From Monosiga brevicollis MX1 (taxonomy: Eukaryota; Opisthokonta; Choanoflagellata; Craspedida; Salpingoecidae): 64,000 nucleotides of DNA. A program made the translations under genes and the position numbers. Positions 32,158 through 41,697 of the stretch are shown piece after piece (the first letter of the stretch is position 1; the number at the start of each line of letters is the position of its first letter). Below the pieces are notes generated by a model, which did not search any database, was not told the DNA's origin, and worked only from the letters and a program-made list of their open reading frames with translations. The stretch is taken from NCBI RefSeq assembly GCF_000002865.3, contig NW_001865060.1:427686-491685 (forward strand), in the 5' to 3' direction.

Positions 32158-32836
32158 TCCAGCGAGTAAGACAACGAGGAAGAAAATAATGAAAATACTA
32201 GTCGTTACTTTTTCCATGAATTTCCTGTTTTTTTTTTTTTTTCTTTTTTCCCCTTTTGTGAGGATTTTTTCAGCTTGAGTGGCCCTGAGCTTTGGAGACT
32301 CGATCATGGCAAACCTTACGCCGTGTAGTGTCCTCCTGCCGTCCGTCCTTGCTTTGATACTAAGCTAATCGCGGTTTCTTTACTCCACAACTCAAATAGA
32401 CGATGTATTGACAAATTTTAATTAGGGGATCAACACGGCTGAAGGTGACACATGTGTGAAGCTTTACACACGACGTGTCGAATGCTCGACATCGATATCG
32501 ACCCGACTTGTGTTAAGCCATCGCCTTTGACGTGACCGGGCTGGCAATATAGCCCATCCATCGTAAAAACAAAGCAAACCAACTACTACTCTCGGCTAGC
32601 AAAGAAAAGAAGAAAAAAGATAACAAGATAAGAAGCCGGGCAGGGCAGTCCATCGTCCCTGCTCGAGTACGGCAAAGGGAGCGGAACAAGAAACCGCACC
32701 CCCCCAAAAAAAACAAAAACAAAAACAAAATCCATCCTAAGACTGCTCGACATGGAAGGAACTTGTGCTTTGCGTCCGTCGGCGCAAGCGGCCTGACATG
32801 CCACGTCGGTTCTGCATGCAGAATGGGGCCACGGAA
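32158..32836. other. Intergenic stretch GGH to PDZ-RasGAP gene
   Basis: About 680 bases between two minus-strand genes. It should hold the 3' end of the PDZ-RasGAP gene and the promoter of the hydrolase. A T-rich run at 32229-32260 and an AAACAAAAACAAAAAC repeat near 32710 are visible. I see no further gene. Confidence 0.55.
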
Positions 32837-35800
32837 TCAGCCGAGCGCAATGTGTAGAGAGCCAGCGAGTGAAGTCAAGGGCCGATCATAGCCTACCCGT
32901 TTGATGTGGTTTGTGGGGATGGGTAAGCTGTCCGGGTCCATGTTGGCAAGCACGTCGTTCTGAGCGCCCTCAAGGACGCATCGGTGCAAAAAGCGCAACA
33001 TCACGCGGTAGCCTATACACCAAAATGACCACAGTTTGTGAGCTTTGCCGTCTCAAATACCTGGTCGTCAAAGCAAGCTCAACTTTCTCGCACCAAGATG
33101 TGGGTCTTTGACCGGGACGGAGACCTCTTCCTTAAGTGCTGCACTCAACATTGCCTCTTGATCAACAAGCTGCTGGACCACGATACCGCGTGCCGAGTCA
33201 CAATAGGTTGAGAGTTGCGCCTGAATCGGCACCAAAGACGCTTCCTAGCCAAAGTCAGAGAGTGTGTCAGGGCGAACAAAAGTGAACAGCGATCGCACTT
33301 GCATGCCGTCGCGTGCAAGAGTAGCATAATGGCCCAACGCAACCCCCATGAATGACAGCCACGCCATTCTTATGCCAGGAGTAGCGCGGGCCAATTGCAA
33401 GAAAAACCGTGGCATCCAACATACCACGTCGACGATGGCTCCCGGAATGGACAGGCTGGCGGCCTGGAGAAATCGCTCAACCTTCTCCTGGTTGGATAGA
33501 ATAAGCTCTTGGAAGGTGCTGCTCACGCTCCCACGCACAGGGCCAGACCCATTGCCCACGGCCTGCAGTACCTGGGACACGAGAACCAACGCCGCTGCTC
33601 CATCGGAGCCCACCTCGCCCTCCAGCAGTCCGTACTCGACCGGATTTGACAAGGCTGGGCAGAGAAAACGCAGGAAGAACATTGTGCGCAGGACTGACCA
33701 TTCCAGCGTGGTGGACTGCAGCACTGACTCGCTGCGCACGACCGCAAGAACATGACGCAGAGCCAAGGGCACAGCATTGAGCTCCTGATACAGACGGTTC
33801 AAGATGTCCTGAACCACTGTAGCCACAGCCACCTGATGCTGACGCTCGGCCTTGCCTTTGCGGCGAGCGTCTTGTTGATACAGCTTGGCATCACCGAGGA
33901 TGCGCTGCAGCGGCTCCTGCAGAATGTCCAACAGATATCCTCGGCACGTGGTGCGAAGCAGCATGCGTAGACAGCGCACTCGGATGGAGTTGCCGCGAAA
34001 TACCTCGTTGCTGCCCTTGGTCTCTTGCAATTCAACACGCACGGCGTGTTGCACCAAGGGACCCAAAGCGGCCCCACCGCGCGCAATTGCTAGCACAACC
34101 AGGGCCTCGCTAAAGTCTGCCGCACCCATGGGCCATGTCGTGAGAATGGCGCGCAGCAGTAAATGCGGCTCTCCCACGAAGATCAGGTTCTCCAGGGCTT
34201 GTTGGGCCTCAACTGCAGTCAACTCCTGCCCACTGGTGCCCACACCCAGCTCCTGATCTGAGTCCTCCTCATTCAAAACGGCATACAACAACCGCTGTAG
34301 GTCGTGCTGCACACGCAATCGTTCCGCACGCAGGCGGTAGTGCTCTGCCTGGTGCAGACTGTCCACGTTGATCGTCACGGGAATCGGAAGCAGGTGCGGC
34401 GTGGCAAGGGCCGCGACCACTCGCGCAGCTGTGGCCAGAGTTGGCTTGTCGCCTACATCACCAGCTGTAGTGGAGCTCGCAGCTGTGGACTTGGATGCCT
34501 GTGTTTTACGGCGCGATGAGCGCGCCGACAGTCGTCGAAAGAACCCGCCTTTTCGCGTTGATTCGCCTTGACTCACACCCGAGGCAGCAGGTGTAGATTT
34601 GGATCGACCTTTGCTCTTATTGATGACTGCTGGATGACTGTCCGTATCCGCACGTGGTTCATGACCCGCATTGGGGTGCAGGTCATAGCCAGCACCAGCG
34701 GTGGTCAAGGCGCATAGGCAGTCCAAGCAATCATGAAAAAAGTTGGTCTGCTCAGGGCTGAGCGAATCCGTGAGCGCGCGCTCCTCGTAGCAGGGAACGG
34801 GCCCACACTGGTGCCGGACAAAGCTCTCGGTTATGAGCGGTGGCTGTTGCTGCTCCATTACGCGCAGAAGCGCGAGTAGCAAAGCCTGCAAGTGGCCATC
34901 ACCGGGCATAGCGCTGCCCGTTGGTCCAACAGGTTTGTTGATGCTCTCACCTCGGTCGATCTGCTCTAGAAGCCCGACTGCGGCACGGTGTAGCTCTGGT
35001 GATTCGACATCAAATCCGAGATCTATTTCGGTATACAACCGGCCAAAACCTGTATCGCGCAGCGCGCTCGTTAAAGCAGCCAGTCGCTGGCGTAGTGGGC
35101 CGGACGGCGGGGCGGCACCGTCTCTCATAGGTGCGGTGGTGCTTGGGACATGCTCCATGGCACTGCGATCGTTGATCTGCTCCACTACGTCAACATCATC
35201 CAAGAGAGATGCTAGACGACCTGAGGCGGCGGTCGGCTCGGCTTGCTCCCGAACCTGAGCAGCAACTGCAGTGCTCGAAGCGCGGCCTTGAGCACGTGGC
35301 TGCGTCGCAGAATCTGGGCGGTTGGGCTCGTGTTTGGCATCTGTGTGCGGCGGAGGTACCTGGCCCATATCCAAGCTATCGGCTTCAGAACTGATGAGGG
35401 AGCTCAGGCTATCATTTGAACCTCCATGGTCCCATGAGGCTCGGGTTGGGGGTGGAGCGGCCTCGCGTTGCTTGGGAGTCGAGGCCAACACCTGCTCTTG
35501 TGCACCCGGGGATTGTGTTACTGTTTGCGCGCGCACAGGCTGAGGCTGGGGCATATTCAAGTCAAGGCTATCTTCCTCCTCCTCCTCATCGTCGACGGCA
35601 CCTCCCTCGTTTGCTTCGGCGTTGTTGTGGTGATTGCCAGCTCTGCTCTGAGGTACAGGCGCTGGTTGGCCCATACTTGCCTCTGACGGCTGCTCAGCAT
35701 CGAGGTGTTGGTCCTCATCTGAAGCCGTTGGGCCAGCAATGATGCGTCGCGGGGCGGTTACGGGTTGCACATGGGTGCGGCTTGGCGCCGAACTAGCCAC

Positions 35801-38777
35801 ATTGACCATTGCAGATTGTGTGGCTGCTGTTGTTGTTGGCTGTCGTGGGGCAGGGGCAGCCGTTTGTTCCGAAGCCTCGCTGCCAAAGAGATCAGAAGAG
35901 GCTACACTGGCTTGGTCATCGCTGGCTGTATCAAGCGGCGGGTCTAGGAGGCGCGCACCACTCGCACGACCAGTGGCGACTGTGGGCGCGGCTGGTTCTT
36001 GCGAATCGGGCGGGGCCGAGGAGCCCGCGGAGATGTCAAAGTCCGACTCCTCGGGTAGCTCATCCATGTCTCCGCTCATGTGAGGATGCGTCTGCTCCAT
36101 GGTTGAGACAGCTTGAGCTAGTGGCGTCGACGTCTGCAGATTGGGTGGAATCATGTCTTTGTGCGAAGTCGCGCCAGCCTCGTTTTCAGATTTGGTGACC
36201 ACATTGCGCGGCGTCGAGGGTCCAGAGGAGAAGACATCGTTCTGTGCCGAATGTAGTGCGTGGTCTGGGGTCAAAGGAACGCGCAGGGTTGGCTCAGTGT
36301 GTGCCACGCTGCTCACGGGCAGTGTCCGCGGGGCTGGATGGGGCTGTGGGGGCACCTGCCTCGAACCTGGGGATCGAGGCGGTGGCGCTGAGTGAGAGGA
36401 GGGGCTTCGGGGCATCGCAGAGGGGTGGAATTGCTCGGCGGGGGCAGCATCGCCCAGAGTGGCAGTACGGCTTGACCGTGTAGGACTCTCAGCCGGACTT
36501 GGAGCTTCGCGAATTGAAGTGAGGCGTGAGTTTCCTGTGCCAACTGCGGGTGGCCCCTCCATGGGGCGAACGAGCAAGCGTACGGTGGGACCGCTAGCTT
36601 TGAGCATCTCGACAGCCTCATCGTGCCCACCATTGGGGTCGACGGGTCGACCATCGACTGCGAGCAGAATATCGCCCAGCTCGAGACGCTGTTGTCCAAT
36701 ATAGATCACATGGTCACGCACGCGGGAGATTTGCGGCAAAGCGTGGGGCTCTTTGCGGATGGTTATGCCCAATGTATTGGCTCTTTGAGCGTTCCGGGCC
36801 AGGATGACCTCATACTGGTCGGTGCGACCCTGGCTGGTTGAGCCACGGCCGTACTGATTCAGGCTCTCATCCCCCCAGACACTACTAACTGGGCGCGAAG
36901 TGGCACCGGCGGATGAGGCAATGCTAAGGGGCCGTCCGCCTCGATGCTTGGCGGGCGTGGGGGCTTGGGGTGTAGCCCAAGCTCGTTGCAGGGCCTCCGA
37001 GTTGGGATCCATGAAAATGGCATCGCCGTCCCGCACAGACAAGGTGTCCAAGTTGGAGCTCAAGCGTGTGCCTCGAGCGCCTTGCTGGTTGTAGGCCTCA
37101 GCCGTCGTAGGTGGTGCTCGTGCAGTGGATGGCGCAGTACCTGGATGGTGCGGCGCTTGAAGCCCCCGGCGTTGGGGATCGTGGCTGGCCACCAGTGAGG
37201 CCTCGAGTTGCGAGGCTTCGAGCGCCAAGGTCATCATGCTAGGATCGCGGCGTGAAACAAGTTCCTCAAACACCTCCTGACCGCGACCTTCTCTTTGAGC
37301 GGCCTCCAAGAGCTCCTCTTCAGCCACATGTTTCATGGCCAATTCCTGCAGAGCAAGTGGTTCAGCACCCCAGACCAGGGTCAAATCATCAGTCAGCCTT
37401 CTTTCCCATCAAGCTTTGGATGGCGCAGCGATTACAAGCGGGAATACTNNNNNNNNNNNNNNNNNNNNNNNNNNNNNNNNNNNNNNNNNNNNNNNNNNTT
37501 TGGGGGGGGGGGGCANCCAAAAAAAAAAAAAAAAAAAAAAAAACCAAAAAAAAAAAAAAAAAAAAAAAACGAGGGAGCGACATAGCAAAAGGCTGTGAGG
37601 TACCATGAGATCGGTGAGCTCCTGCTCCAGCTCTTGAGTGGCATGTGTCTGTTCGACCAGCTGCATTCGTCTCAAGGTCTACGCCAATGGTGCGAGAGGA
37701 AGTTGGGTACAGTAGAGAAAAGGCAGGTAGATGAGAGCGGACAAGCTTATCACGCGAGATTCAGGCCCGTTGGCGTCAAAGCCGAAGCTGGTCGAACCTT
37801 CATCTCAATGCTCAGGCTGGGGTCTAGGGGAGCGAGGGCGTGGCGCTGGAGATCGGCCAGGACCGCCTCGGCTTCGTGTTGAGTTTCCAAAATGTGGGTT
37901 TGGCTTTGTGCCATGCTATTGTCTAAAACGTCGCTGGCGTCTGGCGTGCCCGGGGACATACCGGCGGCAGGCGCCACCGAAACACGTTGCAGATGTGATG
38001 GGACAGTGGCCCGACTGGGTGCAGGGGTGGAAATTGGAGTTGGCGCTGAAGTTGATCCGGGCTGTCCTGTTTGGGGCGAGGCATGACCGGCAGTACCGGT
38101 AATGCCCGCAGATGCCCCTGCTTGGCGTGCACTCGTAGATCCTGTTTGGTTCACAGATGAAGGGGCGTGGGAGGGTTGTGCCTGGGGTTGAGGATCAAAC
38201 CAGGTCGAACTATGATCTGCTGGGTTGGCTGGCCTGGTAGTAGCGTTGAGACTGGCACTGTTCTCCAAGGGGAGGAGAATCATGGGCCGCCCATCAGCCG
38301 TGTACAGGATCTGGCCACCAGGGGCTGGGCCATGACTGGAGGCAGCTGGGCCAGGTTGTTGCGTCCGCGGGTAAAATGTGGGATGCTGTTTGCGCTCAAT
38401 CTGGTCACGAAGCTCATGGGTCAGCTCTTTGAATTCCTGTGGTCAGCACGGCGATACCCCGTCCAGCGCGAAGGGAACAGAAACCGGGCTGCGGCATGAG
38501 TCGAGCCCAAACATGGACACTGTTGACGGTTATGATCAAAGCCGAGGAGCGGGAAAAAACAACAACAAAGAAGATGAAGCACCTGCGTTCTCACCTCGAG
38601 CAAATGACGATTGCGCTCGCGACTGGCGGCGCGCCGCTGAGCTCCGGCGCCTTGATCCCGACTGGTGTTAATGCGGCCATGCGGTTGCCGGAGCCCGTAT
38701 TGCTCGTGTCGCACACCAGCGGGCCTTTGCTTGCCGCGACGCTGGCTGCTCGCCATCACGGTACTTGAGTGACTCAT
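32837..38777 (-). CDS. PDZ and RasGAP domain protein
   Basis: Six or more exons: 38777 to about 38600, about 38440-37750, 37671-37603, 37345-33299, 33244-33094, 33012-32837; the last four junctions keep phase. The N-terminus has basic and coiled-coil segments (ELEQELTDLM joined to ELAMKHVAEEELLEAAQ). Near 36830-36550 lies a PDZ domain (ANTLGITIRKEP; YIGQQRLELGDILLAVDGRP; HDEAVEMLKASGPTVRLLV). A Ser/Pro/Glu-rich linker of some 600 residues follows. Then comes a RasGAP domain (about 34200-33400): FRGNSIRVRCLRMLLR, with the expected arginine finger, and FLRFLCPALSNP, matching the FLR...PA motif that stabilises it. RasGAPs speed GTP hydrolysis by Ras; the PDZ would tether the GAP to a membrane partner's C-terminal tail. 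The combination on one chain is unusual. The N-run at 37449-37498 is intronic. Confidence 0.85.
37449..37498. other. Assembly gap (50 N)
   Basis: Exactly 50 N, probably a nominal gap size, followed by low-quality-looking G and A homopolymers up to 37569 including one more N at 37516. The flanking gene's exons (37671-37603 and 37345-33299) join in frame around it, so the gap lies in an intron. Confidence 0.95.
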
Positions 38778-39385
38778 CCTCTCATGAGTCCCAAGGCCCC
38801 CGCTGGGCCAAAAGCGCTGCCTTCAGCAGCGCTCATCAGCCAGCCCCGAGGTCGCAAAAACAGCGGCAACAACACACACACACTTGTGAAAAGGAGAAAT
38901 TTTTGGTTTTTTTTTTTTTTGAAATTCAGGATGTTGATCAAAATTTTTTTCGGACCATTGATTTGCAACATATGTTGCCAACAACACCCAGTAATTCTGA
39001 CATTTATTCTGACAAAATGAGAAAGAGAGAGAGAGAGAGTGTGTGTGTGTGTGTGTGTGTGTTGGGGTTTGTTGGCGCTTGGCAACAGCTCGCTTCGTGT
39101 TCAGATTCTTTCTTCGGTGAGAAGGAGAGAAGCCTGGCTCCGCACGCGCGCGCGACCTTCCGCCCGCCCTGCTGGCCCTTGCGCGCGGGGCTTGTGCTGC
39201 TCGAACTTTGCAGGGGCATCGTTTGCGCTGTAATGGGCTGATATCTCTGGCTTTCGTGGCGTTGGAGGCTTTCTCTCAGTGCTGTCGTCTTCCATTCATT
39301 GATGCTTCTGCTCCTGACGGGTGTGCTTGTTTCTCACTTGCTGGCATCTACCCAGGGTTCCTCTGGTGGCGGATCAATCGCAAAC
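38778..39385. promoter_or_regulatory. Divergent PDZ-RasGAP/DPY30 intergenic region
   Basis: About 600 bases holding both promoters. A (GA)n(GT)n block at 39022-39061 reads as CA then CT on the sense strand of the PDZ-RasGAP gene, about 240 bases upstream of its ATG. A T-run (38907-38921) is also present. A short open stretch upstream of 39386 could be a 5' intron ending at CTACCCAG (39348-39355). Confidence 0.5.
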
Positions 39386-40269
39386 ATGGATGCAGCCTAT
39401 CTTCGCGAGACGGTCGGCGACATGCTGGTGAATGCCATTTCACAGTGTGTGCTGAAGCGGCCCACGGACCCGCTCACGTTTATCGCCGGATATCTTCACA
39501 AGCGCGCCGACGAGCAGGATGCCGTCCGAGCCCTTGAGGAGGCGCAGCGCCGAGAGGAGGAGGCGCAACGCCTCAAAGAGCTCAAGGCCCAGGAGGCAGC
39601 AACCCTGCGCGTTCTTGGTAAGCTCTTCTTCAGCTCTCGCGCACCAGCGCTTGCTGCGCTCGTTGGCGGGTGCTGATCCGATGCTTTGCTTGCTTGCTGG
39701 ATCGCTTAGCCAAAGCCCACGGGGAGGACGTTGACGAGGTGGACTACTTGGGCGAGAGCGCCTATGCCAGCATGAGCTCAAAGTTTCCGAGCTCCATCGC
39801 CATGTTCTCTTCTCCGCTGCCGTGCGAGACGCCCACGCCGCTGGAAGCCATTGCCAAAGCAGACCACCCGCACACGCCGGCCTCTCGCAAGCTTTTTATC
39901 GAGGAAGATGCCTACTCGGATCTGTCCAGCCGCTTTCCCTCGACCATCAGCATGTTTGTATATGCACCCACCCTGAGCGTGCCCGCCGTGCTCAAGTCGA
40001 GCCCCGGCAAGACCGAATCCCTCGTTGATGCCGTGGCTAGTCAAGGTGCCGAGGACGCCGAGGACGCATATGCCACTCTCACCTCCAGCTTTAGTACCAC
40101 TATTAACCTCTTTGCTGAAGCGCCCCGCCCAAGCTCTGCCCGTCCAATCGACAGCGCTGCAACCAAGGTCGCCGAACCTGTTGACTCTTCGGCGCTCTCA
40201 CCACGGGATGCCCTCATTGTGGCCCTGCCCATTTGCAAAACCAGTGCCGCCACGGAATCCACGGCCTAG
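39386..40269 (+). CDS. DPY30-motif protein with three novel C-terminal repeats
   Basis: Two exons (39386-39617, 39710-40269) give 263 residues. Residues 1-45 form a DPY30 motif: YLRETVGDMLVNAISQCVL, then RPTDPLTFIAGYLHKRAD. This is the small helical dimerisation module that docks onto amphipathic helices, as in DPY30 (Set1/MLL complexes), radial-spoke and DYDC-type ciliary proteins. A charged helix follows (EEAQRREEEAQRLKELKAQE). The C-terminal half has three related segments of about 22 residues: AYASMSSKFPSSIAMF, AYSDLSSRFPSTISMF and AYATLTSSFSTTINLF, each preceded by acidic residues and followed by a Pro. The DPY30 plus Glu-rich helix suggests a DYDC-like axonemal protein rather than DPY30 itself. 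The start 39386 was chosen because it directly precedes the DPY30 motif. Confidence 0.8.
39755..40125 (+). repeat. Three-copy AYxxLSSxFPSTIxMF protein repeat
   Basis: Coding repeats at about 39758-39808, 39909-39959 and 40068-40118, spaced 150-160 bases apart. The spacing is even, while the linkers are not similar to one another, so the motif itself is under selection. Confidence 0.8.
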
Positions 40270-40637
40270 GCTGGGCGTCTATTGACCCGGCCGGTCCTTG
40301 TATGTTAGTGTATTGAATCTTGTTGTCTGTTCCTATCCGACAAATTGCCACGTTGCCTTTCTCCGTGCCGACTTTTCTTAACCAATCGAAGCCCCCCCCA
40401 CAATCTCAGCTAATCATCCACGTGAAGGACTATAAATTTTTCAATTACTTGCTCAGGTTGTCGATCAAAAGGGCACAAGGCAGAGAAGAGGAGGAAGAGA
40501 CGCAAACGGAGGGGAGAAGAAACAATGATATGTAAGGTGGCCTGAAAAAAAAAGGACGGCAGGGAGACGGAGATGGACCAGGGTTTAGCCCAACACTCAG
40601 AAACATTGGCGAGAAAATGGCGATGCTTTTATAAGCA
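40270..40637. other. Convergent intergenic gap
   Basis: About 370 bases between the DPY30-type and MED10-like stops. AT-rich near 40425-40450 (TATAAATTTTTCAATTA). No gene supported. Confidence 0.55.
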
Positions 40638-41495
40638 TCAGGGTGTTGCCTTCAGCAAATCGGCCAACTCAGCCTCGATGGACTCTTTGACTTCCTAAAA
40701 GCATGGTTGCACGCATCAGTTTGTGATGGCAGCAGCAGCAAATAAGGCCATGCTAGCCACGACTCAAAGGTTTTCTCAAACGTTATGAAACACGATGAGC
40801 CGACGCGCCCGACCTTGTAGCTGTGACGCGAAGCATCCAGCGAGGCGAGACTCAAACTCAGCTCCTCAAGCTTTCGAATGGTATACTCCTCCGGTGCCTC
40901 ATTGGCATCCACGGCTCTATCAGACAGCAAATATTTTCGTTTGAGAAGATAAGACATGCAGCTTCGCGCCTAGCAAAGCACAAGTGCACGGGCTCCAGCT
41001 GATCGTCCTCACTTGAGCAAATCTGCGGGGATGGTCTGATTTGGATCGATTTTTGTGGCGGCTGCCTCCATTGCAAGAAGGCTATCCGAAAACTTGGCAC
41101 TGTGAGAAAGCAAAGGACAGTCAGGTGACCCAGAGGTGAGGTTAAGCACATTAAAAATCTGTGCAAGTGATCGGCTTGCGGGGGTCATGATGAGGCTCAA
41201 GCCGAGCACATGGATGCCACCGCTATGTACTGCACAGGGCACGTACATGTGGTTTGCAACGTCCCTGCTACCAGCCTTGACATCTAAGGAGCTGATACCC
41301 GCCGCATGCAGATGCTGAATTGCCTCCTCCACGGCCTTCTCCGCAGCGCGCAGCGCTATCAGAACCAAGCGAAAACGACATCAGACTCGGACGAAGGTTG
41401 CCCGGATACACCAAAATATCAAAAGGCCATGCGTTATCTGGCCAACAGAAAAACCATGAGCCCATACCTGGTGTTGTGTCAGCCTCAGCTGCCAT
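40638..41495 (-). CDS. Probable Mediator subunit 10 (MED10/Nut2)
   Basis: Five or so exons (41495-41468, about 41355-41120, about 41095-41015, about 40918-40818, about 40694-40638). The spliced protein begins MAAEADTTP then ALRAAEKAVEEAIQHLHAAG. Its core ATKIDPNQTIPADLLKAVDA and EAPEEYTIRKLEELSLS is laid out like the MED10 signature (IPLEVLxxIDxGxNPDxYTxxxLE), followed by RHSYKEVKESIEAELADLL, like the MED10 tail (DAFKDLRKHILEELEQ). Mediator links activators to RNA polymerase II. The stretch around MYVPCAVHSGGIHVLGLSLI is not expected in MED10 and may be an insertion or a missed intron. The identification rests on motif order read by eye and is tentative; a generic small coiled-coil protein is the alternative. 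Confidence 0.45.
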
Positions 41496-41548
41496 GGTCT
41501 GCTCTGCCGGCCACGCTATGCCACTGCCGTTGGCTCAAGTGCACAACC

Positions 41549-41553
41549 CTCGG

Positions 41554-41582
<29 letters not shown>
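41549..41582. repeat. (A)n homopolymer
   Basis: About 33 nearly uninterrupted A between the divergent MED10-like and HFM1 genes. The 200 bases between their starts form a very short shared promoter region. Confidence 0.9.
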
Positions 41583-41584
<2 letters not shown>

Positions 41585-41697
41585 GAGAGAGGGAAAACAG
41601 CAGGCGAAAGTTTTGTGTCATTCAAAATGTGTCAAAAGCTACGGTTCACCTCATCTTTGGCGGGAAAAGAAGTCATTTTGTCGACAATTCATCAACT

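Noticed and set aside
37499-37569. Poly-G/poly-A segment as a retroposed poly(A) tail
   Set aside because: It directly abuts an N-run and includes an ambiguous base, so it is more likely low-quality contig-end sequence.
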